In this document: positions 36,520 through 45,967 of the stretch, piece by piece | Numbering within the stretch: the stretch's first letter is position 1 | Layout of the letters: each line of letters begins with the position of its first letter | Assembly (NCBI RefSeq): GCF_030063365.1 | Contig: NZ_JASISY010000006.1 | Location: 154,335-218,334 of the forward strand | DNA: 64,000 nucleotides | Direction of reading: 5' to 3' | Source of the DNA: Cryobacterium sp. PH29-G1 | GTDB taxonomy: Bacteria > Actinomycetota > Actinomycetes > Actinomycetales > Microbacteriaceae | Made by a program: the position numbers and the translations under genes | Notes under the pieces: generated by a model | Seen by the model: only the letters and a program-made list of their open reading frames with translations | Databases searched by the model: none | What the model was told of the DNA's origin: nothing

Positions 36520-36542
36520 GGACTCATTACTGAGTATAGTCC
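36520..36542. promoter_or_regulatory. Nested palindrome between tetR and jetA (candidate operator)
   Basis: ACTCATTACTGAGT (36522-36535) is a palindrome with 5-base arms, and GGACT (36520-36524) also pairs with AGTCC (36538-36542). On the minus strand TATACT (36533-36538) lies inside it and would be the -10 box of tetR. On the plus strand TATAGT (36535-36540) is also present. It fits an autoregulatory TetR operator. Confidence 0.5.
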
Positions 36543-36623
36543 GAAATGTAGTTACGCCGCACGGTGCCGTCCGCGATGAACTGCAGGATCGGTTAAAGTG
36601 GAGAGCTGGAGAGGAACCAGCTA

Positions 36624-38147
36624 TTGAGTGATATTGCGGCCGAATTGGCGCGGGTGCGCGAAGCCTTCGACAAACCCACCCTGCGTCTGCTCGACCGCAA
36701 ATGGGCGCCGTTCGTGCTGGCGGTGTTCAAGACTTCGTTCAGCCGCGACCGCCGCAGTGTGGGCTGCGAATTGCTGCACACCCAAGTGGATGCCTACCTC
36801 GGCGACCTCCGCAGCAGCGGCATTGACGCCCCCGAGAAGACCGGCCGGGCGCTCTGCGTGCAGTGGATGAACGACCTCTGGCTGTACCGAGAAATTCGCG
36901 ACGCCGCCGACGGAAGCGGTGAGGCTCCGGCGGAGCACTATTCGCTCACCAGCCACGCGCTGGAAGCCCTGCTGCTCGTCGACGGCCTGGCTCGCGATCG
37001 GGCGCTGATCAGCGAATCCCGGCTCAGTACCATCGTTGACACCGTGCGCCACCGGGCTACCGAGGCCAACCCCGACCGCGAGGAACGGGTGCGCCGTCTG
37101 GATCAGCAGATTCACGAGCTGACGCGCGAGCGTGACCGGCTCGCCGGTGGTGGCGACATCGAGTCCGCATCGAACGAGCAGATGCACGAGGGCTACGCCA
37201 ACCTCATCGACCTCATCGCCCAGTTGCCGAGCGACTTCAAGCGCGTCGAAGAATCAGTCGCGGCCATGCACCGGCAGATCATCAACGACTTTCGCGGCGA
37301 AGAACGGCCGATCAGCGAAGTTCTCGACGATTACCTCGCCAAAACGGATGCCCTCATGTCGTCGACCTCGGAGGGTCGCGCCTTCGAGGGGGCCTTCACC
37401 CTGCTGCGAAACGACGCGCTGATGGAGGAGCTGAAGGCCGATCTGGAGACGATTCTGTTGCATCCGTTCGCGCTCGAACTGAGCCTGAACGAACGCCGCG
37501 GCTTCATGAGCACGGTGACTCTGCTGCGCAAGGGTATCGACGATGTGCTCACCCAGCGCAAGGGGCTCACCACTACCTTGCGCGAGCACATCGTCAACCA
37601 CGATGTTGTGAAGGACCGCGAGCTGGAGCGGGTGCTGCGTGATGTCAACCGCGAACTCGCCACCTGGATGCAGACGGCTGGGCCTCGCTCCACCGTGACG
37701 GCCGAGCTCATGCCCGGCACCCTCGAAATGGAGCATCTGCGCGAGCGCTTTTATGACCCGGTGGCCCATAAAGGTCCACCCGCCCTGGCCGACGTGTCCG
37801 ACGCGGCACCGGCCGCGCCGAGCCTCGGCGACCTGCGTCAGCAGGGCGGGCCGTTGCTGCACGAGCTGCGCGACGCCCTCGTGGCGGCGTTCGGGGCGGG
37901 GGAGACGGCATCCGTCGGTGTCGCGTTCAACGGGCTTGACGCGAGCCTGCGTCGGCCCGTGGAGATTCTCGGGGTGTTGCAGCTTTACGCCCAGCTCGAA
38001 GCGCCGACCGGTCCGCTGACCCTGGAAAGCTTTACGACGGTGCGACCTGATGGCTCGGTGCGGTTCTTCGACGTGCCGCGCCGCATGCTGACCGACAACG
38101 ACACGGCGGCGCTGGCCGCCCAAGATTTGGGATCACAGCATGACTAA
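36624..38147 (+). CDS. jetA: Wadjet subunit JetA (DUF3375, MksF/kleisin-like)
   Basis: 507 residues matching the DUF3375 family: [20 protein letters not shown] near the start, [18 protein letters not shown], and [18 protein letters not shown] in the first third, with long helices after. JetA is the kleisin-like subunit that joins the JetC ATPase heads and holds JetB. The start is TTG 36624 with GAGGAA upstream. It overlaps jetB by 8 bases. In known systems JetABC forms an SMC-like motor that extrudes plasmid DNA, and JetD cuts it. No jetD is found on either side here. Confidence 0.9.
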   Translation: MSDIAAELARVREAFDKPTLRLLDRKWAPFVLAVFKTSFSRDRRSVGCELLHTQVDAYLGDLRSSGIDAPEKTGRALCVQWMNDLWLYREIRDAADGSGEAPAEHYSLTSHALEALLLVDGLARDRALISESRLSTIVDTVRHRATEANPDREERVRRLDQQIHELTRERDRLAGGGDIESASNEQMHEGYANLIDLIAQLPSDFKRVEESVAAMHRQIINDFRGEERPISEVLDDYLAKTDALMSSTSEGRAFEGAFTLLRNDALMEELKADLETILLHPFALELSLNERRGFMSTVTLLRKGIDDVLTQRKGLTTTLREHIVNHDVVKDRELERVLRDVNRELATWMQTAGPRSTVTAELMPGTLEMEHLRERFYDPVAHKGPPALADVSDAAPAAPSLGDLRQQGGPLLHELRDALVAAFGAGETASVGVAFNGLDASLRRPVEILGVLQLYAQLEAPTGPLTLESFTTVRPDGSVRFFDVPRRMLTDNDTAALAAQDLGSQHD

Positions 38148-38859
38148 CGACCTGGCCGACGACCTGACCGACGACCTGACCGACGACCTCTCGGACGAAG
38201 AAACGGCCATCGATAGCGACCCGGTGAGCCTCTCGCTGTTCGAAGGCGACGAGGGCGGGCTCAGCGTGGAACAACGCCGCACGCTCGTGCTGCTGCTCAA
38301 GCATCGCTATATTTCGGCGGCCCTGCAGCCGACCGAGTGGCAGACCCTGCTGCGGTCGCAGCGCCTGCTCAAATCGCGTCTCAACGATGTCTTTCTCGAC
38401 CTGCACATTGACCTGCACTACGAGGTCGCGTTCAAGCGGCAGGCCGTCGCCGAGGGCGGCGAACGCTTTCCCACCCTGCTGCATGACGTCGCCTATACCC
38501 GCGAAGAGACCATTCTGCTCGTGCTGCTGCGTCAACGTTTTCGCAGCGAACGGGCCAACGGCCTCGAAATCGTGTTGGTCGACCGGGACAACCTGGTTGA
38601 GAACGTGGCGCACTTTCGGCCGGAATACGCTACCGACCTCTCCGGCGATGCCCGCAAGGCGGCGGCCGCTGTCGACAGCCTTGCCAAGGCACGGGTGCTG
38701 CTGAAAACCAGCGACCCCGACCGTTTTCGCATCTCAGCGGTGATCGAGGTGCTGCTGTCGGTGGAACGCCTCGGCGAACTGCTCGACTGGCTGCGCGAAG
38801 AAAACCGCGTTGACGCTACCGCACCGCTCACCGCACCGCATTTGGAGCCCCTCGTATGA
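38140..38859 (+). CDS. jetB: Wadjet subunit JetB (DUF4194, MksE-like)
   Basis: 239 residues of the DUF4194 family: [20 protein letters not shown], then [20 protein letters not shown] and [17 protein letters not shown]. This is the winged-helix (KITE-like) subunit that binds JetA. The N-terminus is acidic and repetitive ([16 protein letters not shown]), coded by a 12-bp tandem repeat. It overlaps jetA by 8 bases and jetC by 4 (ATGA), so the three proteins are made in a coupled way. Confidence 0.9.
   Translation: MTNDLADDLTDDLTDDLSDEETAIDSDPVSLSLFEGDEGGLSVEQRRTLVLLLKHRYISAALQPTEWQTLLRSQRLLKSRLNDVFLDLHIDLHYEVAFKRQAVAEGGERFPTLLHDVAYTREETILLVLLRQRFRSERANGLEIVLVDRDNLVENVAHFRPEYATDLSGDARKAAAAVDSLAKARVLLKTSDPDRFRISAVIEVLLSVERLGELLDWLREENRVDATAPLTAPHLEPLV
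38146..38193. repeat. 12-bp tandem repeat at the jetB N-terminus
   Basis: The unit GACGACCTGACC appears twice perfectly (38158-38169, 38170-38181) with a variant copy on either side. In frame it gives repeated Asp-Asp-Leu-Thr. Confidence 0.85.
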
Positions 38860-41800
38860 TCGATTCCCCGCTGTTTTACATTGACGGCGCCACGGAGGGC
38901 ACCACCCAGTGGCGAGCCGAATCAATGCAACTGGTGAACTGGGGTGGCTTCCACGGCCATCACGAGATCGATTTCGCCGTTCAGTCCACGCTCGTCTCTG
39001 GCGCGTCGGGTACCGGTAAGAGCAGCCTGCTTGACGCCTACCTTGCGCTCATGATGCCCTCCGACACCCCGTTCAACGGCGCGTCGAACGATGCCGGTTC
39101 CGGTCGGGCCCGCAGCGTCGACCAGCGCAACCTGATGACCTACCTGCGCGGCAAGACCGACGCCAACCGTGAGGCCGGCACCGGGGAACTGACCGACCAG
39201 GTCTTGCGCGGTGCGCACGAGGCAACCTGGGGCGCCATCGCGATGACCTTCGTCGACGACAACGAACGTCGGTTCACCGTGCTGCGGGCCTACTTCGTGC
39301 CACGTGGCGCCCACAAATTTGCCGACGTGACCATGAAAATGGCCACCACGAACGGATGCCTGGACCTGCGCGATCTTGCCGACGTTGCGGAGAGCCGGTT
39401 TGATAAACGTGCCCTCAAGGCTCGCTTTGTCGACCTTGACGTTTTCGACACCTATGCGGCGTTCGCCCAGACCCTGTACACCCGCCTCGGTATCGGTGCC
39501 AATGGCGAGGGCGGCAAGGCGCTGCGACTGCTGGCTCGTATCCAGGCCGGCCAGCAGGTGAAAACCGTCGACGGACTCTACAAGTCGATGGTGCTCGAAG
39601 AACCCGGCACCTTCGCCGCCGCCGACAAGGCGGTTGATCACTTCGAAGACCTCGAACGCTCCTACGGTGCCATGGTCACCGAGGCGCAGAAGGCTCAGGT
39701 GCTCGAGCGCCTGCCCGAGCTCTATCGCAGCTACGAGACCGCGACCGCCAAAGCCGATCTGGTCGACACGTTTGGGGTGCACCGGGCCGGGGACACGCCG
39801 TTCGTGCTCTGGCAGCTGCTGACCGAGCGGAGCCTGCTGGAGAGCGCCGCCGATACCAATCGGGCTGCCCGCCGCGCCAACCAGGGTGCTGCGACACAGG
39901 CGCGGGACCTGGAGACCGCGCTGAAAACCCGCGTCGCCGAGCTCGCCCAACAGCAGCGCGACAACGGCGGTGACGTTCTCGAGCGGTTACACAACGAACT
40001 GGCCCAGCTCGGTGATCGGCGCGACGACGTAGCTCGCGAGCGCGCCAGCTTTGAAGATCGGGTGCAGAGCCTGGGCATAACGATCGATTCTGCCGACGCC
40101 TTTGCGGCCGCACAGCGTGACGCCGATGCGTTCGCGGGCGGTTTCGCCGCCACGGAAACGGCACTGGAAGAAAGCCGCGCGGCGCTGCAGCGCGAATCGT
40201 ACCCGGTGGAGGAGAGCATCCGCTCGCTCAAGCAGGAGCGTGCCTTTCTCACCGGTCGTGAGAGTCTGGTGCCGTTCAATCTGCACAGCGCCCGGCTGCT
40301 GATCGCTGAGGCCGCAGATATTCCAGTCGAGGAATTGCCGTTCGTGGCCGAACTCATCGACCTCGCCGCGGGTGAAGAACGGTGGCGGCAGGCCGCCGAA
40401 GTGACACTCTCATCGGTCGTGCGGGTTCTGCTCGTTGATGAGACCCGCCTCGCCCACCTGAGCGCGGCGATCGACCCGCTCCAGTTGCCGGTGCGCATCC
40501 ACTTTGAGGGTGTTGCACTTCAACCGCACCACGACGTCGACGGCGACCCCCGCTATGTGTCCGGCAAACTCGATATCAAAGACTCTTCGTTCAGCAGCTG
40601 GGTGCAGGCGCGCATCCGCGCGTCGAATCTCGACGCCCTGTGCGTGGCGAACCCGGCCGAACTGGTCGGTGACGGTGCACGGGTGACCCCGAGCGGGCAG
40701 ACGCGCAATGGTGCCCGCGGGGCACACGGCTGGAACGCGGGCCAGAAGTCGATCATCGGCTTCTCCAGCCGTGCCCGGCTGGACGATATCGCCGCCGAGC
40801 TGACGGCGCAGGGGCAGGCGGCGGATGCCGTGGCGGGCCGGGCATCCGCTATCGCAGTCACCCTCACCGAACTGCGCGAAAAGCAAACTGCTCACCAGCA
40901 CATTCTCGACACGGATTGGCCGAGTGTCGATGTCGCCGCGGCCGATGTGCGCATTCTTGAGAAGAAATCCGAACAAGAGCGGATGCTGGCCGGCAGCGAC
41001 ATTCTGCGCGCGCTGAGTGACGAAGAGGGTCGACTCACCGTCGAACTCGACGCCGCCCAGAAACTCAAGCACGCCACCCATCAGGCCGGTGCTGTGCTCG
41101 CTGAGGAACAGGGCAGCATCGTCGACGACCAGGATACGGTGAGCGGTCGACTCGATCAGATCGAACGCGGGGAGGCGCTGACCCTGTCGGAGGAACATTC
41201 GACCCATCTCGGCGAGCAGTTCGCGCTGGTCACCGACCAGAACGACCTGACGGCATTCCCCGGAGGTCTGAAACGGCTGCGCGAGCGGCTGATCGCCCAG
41301 TCGGCGCAGGATCGCGACAGCGCCGCCCGCGATCGCGCCACCATGATCGGCATCTTCGAGACCTATCAGGGGCGCTGGCCCGACCCCAACATCGGTGTCG
41401 CGCTCGAATCGGTCACGAGCTACACCGATATTCTCGACGCCATCCGCACCCTCGGGCTGTCCGAACGTCGCCAGGAATGGAAGCGCCGACTGTCAGCGTG
41501 GAGCGGTCAGGACCTCGTACCGCTCACCGGCGCGTTCAACACGGCGATTGAGGAGATCGAAGACCGATTGCGCCCGATCAACGAGATTCTCGCGACCCTG
41601 CCCTTCGGTGCGACCCGCGACCGACTGCAGATTCGGCTGCGTCGCCTGCACCGCGACGATGCGACCGCCTTTCGTAAGGAACTCAAGGTGCTCTCTTCGG
41701 GTGCGACGGAGAAGTTCACCGACGACGAGACCGAGGATCGGTTTACCCGGTTGCAGCAATTCATGAGTTTGATCCGTCGACCAGATGGCACCAACAGCTC

Positions 41801-42215
41801 GCAGCGAGACCTGCTTTTGGACGTGCGAGCGCACGTGGAGATCACGGCGGTACGGGTCACGCCGGAGGGTGTCGAAGTGAGCACGTACTCGTCACTCGGC
41901 GGTAAAAGTGGTGGCGAGTCCCAGGAACTCGTGGCGTTCGTCGTCGGTGCGGCTCTGCGCTTTCAGCTCGGTGATGAAAGCCGCACCCGGCCACGGTTCG
42001 CGCCCGTCTTTCTCGATGAGGGCTTCGTGAAGTCCGACGCGGAATTCGCCGGCCGGGCTGTCGCTGCGTGGAAGGGCCTTGGCTTTCAGCTTGTCGTCGG
42101 CGCTCCGCTCGACAAGGTGACCGCGCTGGAACCCAACATGCAGCTCGTGCTGTCGATCACCAAGAACACCACCACCGGTTATTCCTACATCACGCCGTTG
42201 GTGTCGCCCGCGTAG
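38856..42215 (+). CDS. jetC: Wadjet ATPase JetC (SMC/MukB-like, COG4913)
   Basis: 1,119 residues. N-terminal head with Walker [18 protein letters not shown] near residue 49, long alpha-helical arms with coiled-coil character in the middle (for example [16 protein letters not shown]), and C-terminal head with signature [17 protein letters not shown] near residue 1015 and Walker [14 protein letters not shown] near residue 1049. All ATPase motifs look intact. JetC is the MksB-like motor of Wadjet, which acts against circular plasmids when joined by JetD. After its stop there is no toprim/DUF3322 gene; the next gene encodes a DUF2231 membrane protein. Confidence 0.93.
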   Translation: MIDSPLFYIDGATEGTTQWRAESMQLVNWGGFHGHHEIDFAVQSTLVSGASGTGKSSLLDAYLALMMPSDTPFNGASNDAGSGRARSVDQRNLMTYLRGKTDANREAGTGELTDQVLRGAHEATWGAIAMTFVDDNERRFTVLRAYFVPRGAHKFADVTMKMATTNGCLDLRDLADVAESRFDKRALKARFVDLDVFDTYAAFAQTLYTRLGIGANGEGGKALRLLARIQAGQQVKTVDGLYKSMVLEEPGTFAAADKAVDHFEDLERSYGAMVTEAQKAQVLERLPELYRSYETATAKADLVDTFGVHRAGDTPFVLWQLLTERSLLESAADTNRAARRANQGAATQARDLETALKTRVAELAQQQRDNGGDVLERLHNELAQLGDRRDDVARERASFEDRVQSLGITIDSADAFAAAQRDADAFAGGFAATETALEESRAALQRESYPVEESIRSLKQERAFLTGRESLVPFNLHSARLLIAEAADIPVEELPFVAELIDLAAGEERWRQAAEVTLSSVVRVLLVDETRLAHLSAAIDPLQLPVRIHFEGVALQPHHDVDGDPRYVSGKLDIKDSSFSSWVQARIRASNLDALCVANPAELVGDGARVTPSGQTRNGARGAHGWNAGQKSIIGFSSRARLDDIAAELTAQGQAADAVAGRASAIAVTLTELREKQTAHQHILDTDWPSVDVAAADVRILEKKSEQERMLAGSDILRALSDEEGRLTVELDAAQKLKHATHQAGAVLAEEQGSIVDDQDTVSGRLDQIERGEALTLSEEHSTHLGEQFALVTDQNDLTAFPGGLKRLRERLIAQSAQDRDSAARDRATMIGIFETYQGRWPDPNIGVALESVTSYTDILDAIRTLGLSERRQEWKRRLSAWSGQDLVPLTGAFNTAIEEIEDRLRPINEILATLPFGATRDRLQIRLRRLHRDDATAFRKELKVLSSGATEKFTDDETEDRFTRLQQFMSLIRRPDGTNSSQRDLLLDVRAHVEITAVRVTPEGVEVSTYSSLGGKSGGESQELVAFVVGAALRFQLGDESRTRPRFAPVFLDEGFVKSDAEFAGRAVAAWKGLGFQLVVGAPLDKVTALEPNMQLVLSITKNTTTGYSYITPLVSPA

Positions 42216-42383
42216 ATCCAGCCGCGTAAGCCCAGCCTGCCCTTCGTAGCCATCGAAGTGTGGGCACCCCTACGCTTGTTTCGAACGCTGCGCTATCTGC
42301 TATCTGCTCTTTGCCTGTCACGGACATTTACGCGGGTAGCGTTTGCAGCGCTCCCTGCCGAGTTTCATCGTTCGAGGAGAACC

Positions 42384-42860
42384 ATGTTTGATACATTTTT
42401 CGGCCTTCCCATGCATCCGCTCATTGTGCACGCGACGGAGGTTGTGGTTCCGACGGCGGCTCTCGTGTTGCTCATCGCGGCGTTCTGGCCGCGCTTTCGC
42501 CGCTGGGCGAAGCTGCTCCCGCTGGGACTGACCCTGGCCGCGCTCGTACTCGTGCCCCTGTCGACCGAGTCGGGGGAGGCGTTGGAAAAACGAGTATCGG
42601 AGAGCACCCTGGTGGAAACGCACGCTGACCTGGCTGAGGGATTGCTGCCCTGGGTCATCGGCATGGTCGTTGTTGCCGCGATTCTGTTCTGGTGGAACCT
42701 GAAGAAAGCACCCGCGAAGCGTGCGCCGAAATGGGTCGCCATCGTCATCATGGTCGCCGCGCTCGGAGCATCATCGGGAACCGTGGTGCAGGCCATTCTG
42801 ATCGGCCACAGCGGTGCAACGGCGGTCTGGTCCGAAGAGATGGGTACCCCGGCCCAGTAA
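42384..42860 (+). CDS. DUF2231 membrane protein
   Basis: 158 residues with four hydrophobic helices. The start FDTFFGLPMHPLIVHATEVV is the DUF2231 hallmark, with conserved His residues in helix 1 that might bind heme or metal. The remaining helices and the GHSGATAVW end fit the family. A strong ribosome site (GAGGAGA) precedes ATG 42384. Function unknown. The gene after it begins 89 bases on, across a tandem repeat. Confidence 0.88.
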   Translation: MFDTFFGLPMHPLIVHATEVVVPTAALVLLIAAFWPRFRRWAKLLPLGLTLAALVLVPLSTESGEALEKRVSESTLVETHADLAEGLLPWVIGMVVVAAILFWWNLKKAPAKRAPKWVAIVIMVAALGASSGTVVQAILIGHSGATAVWSEEMGTPAQ

Positions 42861-42870
42861 AGGCGCAAAC

Positions 42871-42929
42871 CGGCAACCCGACCGGCTACTCGACCGGCAA
42901 CCCGACCGGCTACTCGACCGGTAACCCGG
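42871..42929. repeat. 24-bp tandem repeat, 2.4 copies, intergenic
   Basis: CGGCAACCCGACCGGCTACT plus CGAC forms a 24-base unit at 42871-42894 and 42895-42918, with a partial third copy (42919-42929). It fills the gap between the DUF2231 gene and the next membrane-protein gene, just upstream of a TAGCAT box. Confidence 0.9.
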
Positions 42930-42949
42930 GGTGGGCGTAGCATGTCCGC

Positions 42950-43597
42950 GTGTCGGTTCTCTGGCGTCTCCATCGCAATCCCGCCTTTCGCAACCCCACT
43001 TTTCGCAACCCGACTTTTCGCAACCCGACTTTTCTGTCCACCTGGTTGCTGTGGTTGGTGGGGTTTCTGGCCTTTCCGATCGCCGGGCTGGCCGGTACCG
43101 CGGTGGGCGGACGGGTCAGTAACCCGGTGTCGGCCCTCATCGGGGGCGCGGTCTGCGGGGTGGTTATCGGTGTCGGTCAGGTGCTGACCAGTAGGCGTCG
43201 GTTGAACCCCCTGATCTGGATTCCCCTCACGGGGATCGGCCTGGGTCTGGGGCTGTTGCTGGGGTCGACCGCGGTCAACTACCGAACGACCCTGGCCGAG
43301 CTGGCGCTGATGGGTGCACTGACCGGACTCGTGCTCGGGGTGGCGCAGGCGGTCGCGCTACCGCGGCGCGCCCGGCGGCGCTGGCTGTGGGCGGTTGGCG
43401 TCGCCGTGCTGTGGGCCCTCGGCTGGATCCTGACCACACTGGCCGGAGTGAACGTCGAGGCGCAGTTCACAAATTTCGGGGCCGTCGGTGCCGTGACGGT
43501 CACCGCGCTGTCCGGTCTCCTGCTGCACCTGCTGCTGCCGTTTCACCCCGCCTCCGGCATGTGGCTGCGATCTCGACCGATCATCGCTACGCCATAG
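42950..43597 (+). CDS. Membrane protein of unknown function with N-terminal FRNPT repeats
   Basis: 215 residues with about five to six hydrophobic helices and glycine-rich turns (GLGLGLLLGS, GALTGLVLGVAQAVALP). The N-terminus before helix 1 holds three copies of a Phe-Arg-Asn-Pro-Thr unit (FRNPTFRNPTFRNPTF). The GTG start is 6 bases after TAGCAT (42938-42943), without a ribosome site, suggesting a leaderless mRNA. I do not recognise the family. Codon content is typical for the window. Confidence 0.72.
   Translation: MSVLWRLHRNPAFRNPTFRNPTFRNPTFLSTWLLWLVGFLAFPIAGLAGTAVGGRVSNPVSALIGGAVCGVVIGVGQVLTSRRRLNPLIWIPLTGIGLGLGLLLGSTAVNYRTTLAELALMGALTGLVLGVAQAVALPRRARRRWLWAVGVAVLWALGWILTTLAGVNVEAQFTNFGAVGAVTVTALSGLLLHLLLPFHPASGMWLRSRPIIATP
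42986..43030. repeat. Three 15-bp tandem copies coding FRNPT
   Basis: TTTCGCAACCCGACT is present at 43001-43015 and 43016-43030, and with one change at 42986-43000. It sits at the N-terminus of the preceding membrane-protein entry, ahead of the first helix. Confidence 0.9.
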
Positions 43598-43614
43598 TGC
43601 CAAGGTCCGGCGCG

Positions 43615-44148
43615 CTACCCGTGCTGCAGGGCCTTTTCGAGTACTTCGAGGTGCAGGTCGTCGCGTCGGGGCACGCCCAAGCGCGTGTCGATGTGAAAGG
43701 GGTGGTGCACACCGGTTCGTCGGTAGCCGCGTCGTTCGTAGAAGGCGATGAGGGAGTCACGCACGCCGATAACCGTCATGATCATTACCGTCGATCCCCA
43801 TTCGGAGATGGCCAGCCGTTCGGCTTCGGCCAGAATGCGCTTACCGTCGCCCTGGCTTTGGCCCGTCGGACGCACGGCGAACATGCCGAAATAGGCGGCG
43901 TCGTTTTCAGTCTTCGCGATGTGGGCGCACCCCACCAGATCGACGCCGCGCTCACCGATAATAACCAGGCTGTCAGTACGATCGAGGTCGGCTCGCAAAA
44001 GATCGGCATCGAGGCGCGGCCCATCAACGAGGTCGGCTTCCGAGGTCCAGCCCTGTCGGCTCGCTGCGCCGCGGTAGGCGCTGGTCACCAGGTCGAGCAG
44101 CGCCGGAATGTCGGCGATGGTCGCGCGGCGAAATGTCAGGGTCTCCAT
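43615..44148 (-). CDS. GNAT family N-acetyltransferase
   Basis: 177 residues of the GNAT fold. The acetyl-CoA loop is AVRPTGQSQGDGKRILAEAE (the Q/RxxGxG/A motif as QSQGDG), followed by the typical FYERRGYRRTGVHHPF near the end. The substrate, an amine, is not evident. The start at ATG 44148 opens METLTFRRATIADIPALLDL, standard for the family. It lies downstream of the DoxX-like gene on the same strand, 45 bases away. Confidence 0.88.
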   Translation of the reverse strand: METLTFRRATIADIPALLDLVTSAYRGAASRQGWTSEADLVDGPRLDADLLRADLDRTDSLVIIGERGVDLVGCAHIAKTENDAAYFGMFAVRPTGQSQGDGKRILAEAERLAISEWGSTVMIMTVIGVRDSLIAFYERRGYRRTGVHHPFHIDTRLGVPRRDDLHLEVLEKALQHG

Positions 44149-44193
44149 TGCCCCAACGATATCGCCGTAGACGATTGGTGCGGTTCGCCGCGG

Positions 44194-44679
44194 TCAGCGC
44201 TCGCTGGGCCGATTCGTACGCCAGACTCGCCACGCTCCGGTTGACCACGCTCCGGTTGACCACGCTCCGGTTGACCACAGCGCCCAGAGAACGAGCACCG
44301 GTTGAAATGCCAATCGGATGCCGCGCGACAGATCCGAATCGAGTCCAAACGAGTTAGTTGCCGTGACGAACTGTGAAATGTTGCCGGGAAATATTGCCAC
44401 AAAAAACAGAGCCACCACCCAGCCAACGGGTACGCGCCACCGGTGCAGTGCGAGCAGAGCGACACCGAGGGTGATTTCGGCGATGCCGGAGAGCACCACG
44501 ACGGTGTCGGTGTCGAGCGGAACCCAGGCCGGAACCTGCGCCTGAAAAGCCTCACGGTTGAACGTGAGATGGCTGATTCCGGCCAGGAGCAGGAAGGCAC
44601 CGAGCGCCAACTGGCCCAGGAGTCGCGGCAGGGAGTGGCGCGAGCGAGCCGTGGCTGCGCGAGGTTGTGGGCGAGTCAC
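44194..44679 (-). CDS. DoxX-like membrane protein
   Basis: 161 residues with four helices: LALGAFLLLAGISHLTF, then VVVLSGIAEITLGVALLALH, GWVVALFFVAIFPGNISQFV and a last helix in LAFQPVLVLWALW. These are typical of DoxX-like proteins, some of which work in redox stress. The C-terminus has three STGAW units. I prefer the GTG at 44679, 7 bases after TACACT. An in-frame ATG at 44775 would add 32 residues from an AT-rich 18-bp repeat (GPITLT) whose codons are unusual here and that looks like promoter DNA. Confidence 0.75.
   Translation of the reverse strand: MTRPQPRAATARSRHSLPRLLGQLALGAFLLLAGISHLTFNREAFQAQVPAWVPLDTDTVVVLSGIAEITLGVALLALHRWRVPVGWVVALFFVAIFPGNISQFVTATNSFGLDSDLSRGIRLAFQPVLVLWALWSTGAWSTGAWSTGAWRVWRTNRPSER
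44231..44275. repeat. Three 15-bp tandem copies coding STGAW
   Basis: CACGCTCCGGTTGAC is repeated three times without change (44231-44275). On the minus strand it codes, in frame, for repeated Ser-Thr-Gly-Ala-Trp near the C-terminus of the DoxX-like protein. Confidence 0.92.
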
Positions 44680-44682
44680 CGT

Positions 44683-44736
44683 AGTCAGTGTAATCGGACC
44701 AGTCAGTGTAATCGGACCAGTCAGCGTAATCGGACC
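44683..44736. repeat. Three 18-bp tandem copies upstream of the DoxX-like gene
   Basis: AGTCAGTGTAATCGGACC at 44683-44700 and 44701-44718 and a one-change copy at 44719-44736. On the minus strand each holds a TACRCT box like the -10 elements of this genome; the copy nearest the gene is 7 bases from a GTG start. The array may be a multiplied promoter. Confidence 0.9.
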
Positions 44737-44771
44737 ACCCGGGCACCGCTGGGCATTGGTTGAGCGCCCCG

Positions 44772-45575
44772 TCACCCGCGCACGGAGATCTGCACCGTGA
44801 ATTCGTGCTCGAATTGGCCGTCGCGGGCGCTGTGGTCGAAGGCCACGACGTCGTAGAAGCCGGCCGGCAGCTGTGCGGGCACGGTGATCACGGCGCCGAA
44901 CAATGATTCCACACCGCCTTCTTCGGCCAGCAGGTCTTTGCTGAAGACGACCGTTCCGGCCTGATTCCGCAGTTCCACGGTGAGAGCAGCCTCAAATACC
45001 GTGGCCAGGCCGGTGATTGCGAGGTTCGCGCCTGGCGCCACTACGTCGCCGCAGGTCGGGCTGGTCAGCATGATCACCGCGTGCGCCGGCGACACGGCGA
45101 CGACGCGATCGACCAGATTGATCATCGCGCCGTCCTTGGCACTGAGCTCGTAGGCACGCAGCGTGACCGAGGTGTTTTGGGTATCACTCGGGGGAACAAA
45201 ATCGAGGGTGGTCTGCCAGGTGCCCGGTGTTCCACTGCCGGAGGACGCCATGATGTGTCGCACACAGAGCAGGTCGCCGACGGCGGTGAGTGCGTCGACC
45301 GTCAGCGCGGCCTCAAAGGTGTTCGACGTTCCGCTCATCATCACGGGAACATTCACGGTGGCGCCATCGGCCGGTACGACCAGGTCGATCACCGCCCCGG
45401 GCGTCGGCGTGGGCGTGGGCGTGGGCGTCGAAGTCGGCGTGACCGTGGGCGTCGGTGAGGCGGATGCCGACGGCGTGGGTGACGCGGAGGGGGCCGGCCC
45501 CGAGGAACAGGCCGCCAAACCAAGAATGGCCGCGATGATCCCGGCGAGCACGATGACCCTCGACCGGCGCGGCAT
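44772..45575 (-). CDS. Lipoprotein with two Gmad2-type (Ig-like) domains
   Basis: 267 residues. Lipoprotein signal with lipobox LGLAACSS (Cys about residue 23), then a long Pro/Thr/Ser linker (SPTPTVTPTSTPTPTPT) crossing the wall. Two similar domains follow, each with the pattern PxxGxxVxxPxxxxGxxxxFEAAL: VPADGATVNVPVMMSGTSNT and SPTCGDVVAPGANLAITGLA. This is the Gmad2 immunoglobulin-like domain seen in spore germination proteins and actinobacterial lipoproteins. AAGGA precedes ATG 45575 by 5 bases. Likely a surface binding protein. Confidence 0.82.
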   Translation of the reverse strand: MPRRSRVIVLAGIIAAILGLAACSSGPAPSASPTPSASASPTPTVTPTSTPTPTPTPTPGAVIDLVVPADGATVNVPVMMSGTSNTFEAALTVDALTAVGDLLCVRHIMASSGSGTPGTWQTTLDFVPPSDTQNTSVTLRAYELSAKDGAMINLVDRVVAVSPAHAVIMLTSPTCGDVVAPGANLAITGLATVFEAALTVELRNQAGTVVFSKDLLAEEGGVESLFGAVITVPAQLPAGFYDVVAFDHSARDGQFEHEFTVQISVRG

Positions 45576-45671
45576 CCGGTTCCTTTCCGGCCCACACTTT
45601 ACACCCGTTAGCGCTCCCACGCAGCCCGTTTGCGACGAAAACGACGAGCACCTGACGGGCGTCCGACGCGG

Positions 45672-45836
45672 TTACCGGCCGAGCAGGCGCGAAAAGAAGC
45701 CGCCGGTGGACTTCTCTTTCACGTGGCCCTCGCAGCGCTGGTTGCGCGGAACGCCCTTCATGACCTGATCGACGTGCTGGCCGCACCCGGCCCAGGTGGT
45801 CTTCTGACAGGTCTTGCAGGTGACAGCTCTGCACAT
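45672..45836 (-). CDS. Small Cys-rich protein (CRAVTC zinc-ribbon-like)
   Basis: 54 residues: starts MCRAVTCKTCQKTTWAGCGQ, then HVDQVMKGVPRNQRCEGH and a basic tail. Cysteines in C-x4-C-x2-C...C plus His/Cys pairs suggest a metal site. I recognise this as a small protein common in Microbacteriaceae, of unknown role. The start at ATG 45836 has AAAGG 9 bases upstream. A CsoR-like palindrome sits upstream of it, overlapping a TATAGAAT-type -10 box on this strand, so copper-linked control is possible. Confidence 0.8.
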   Translation of the reverse strand: MCRAVTCKTCQKTTWAGCGQHVDQVMKGVPRNQRCEGHVKEKSTGGFFSRLLGR

Positions 45837-45872
45837 GATTGGTGCCTTTCGTTGGGGATGTACCCTCATTCT

Positions 45873-45888
45873 ATACCCTTGGGGGTAT
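45873..45888. promoter_or_regulatory. CsoR/RcnR-type operator candidate
   Basis: ATACCCTTGGGGGTAT is a palindrome with ATACCC and GGGTAT arms around TTGG. Such A/T-flanked G/C-tract palindromes are typical of CsoR-family operators. It overlaps the promoter-like sequence of the small Cys-rich gene (minus) and is 80 bases before the FdhF/YdeP gene (plus). Confidence 0.5.
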
Positions 45889-45967
45889 TTATGCACTCGT
45901 TTTATTGGAACGGATGCTGCCCGCGCAGTCGGTGTATCGTGCCAGCGACGAATGAAAGTGGTGCAGC

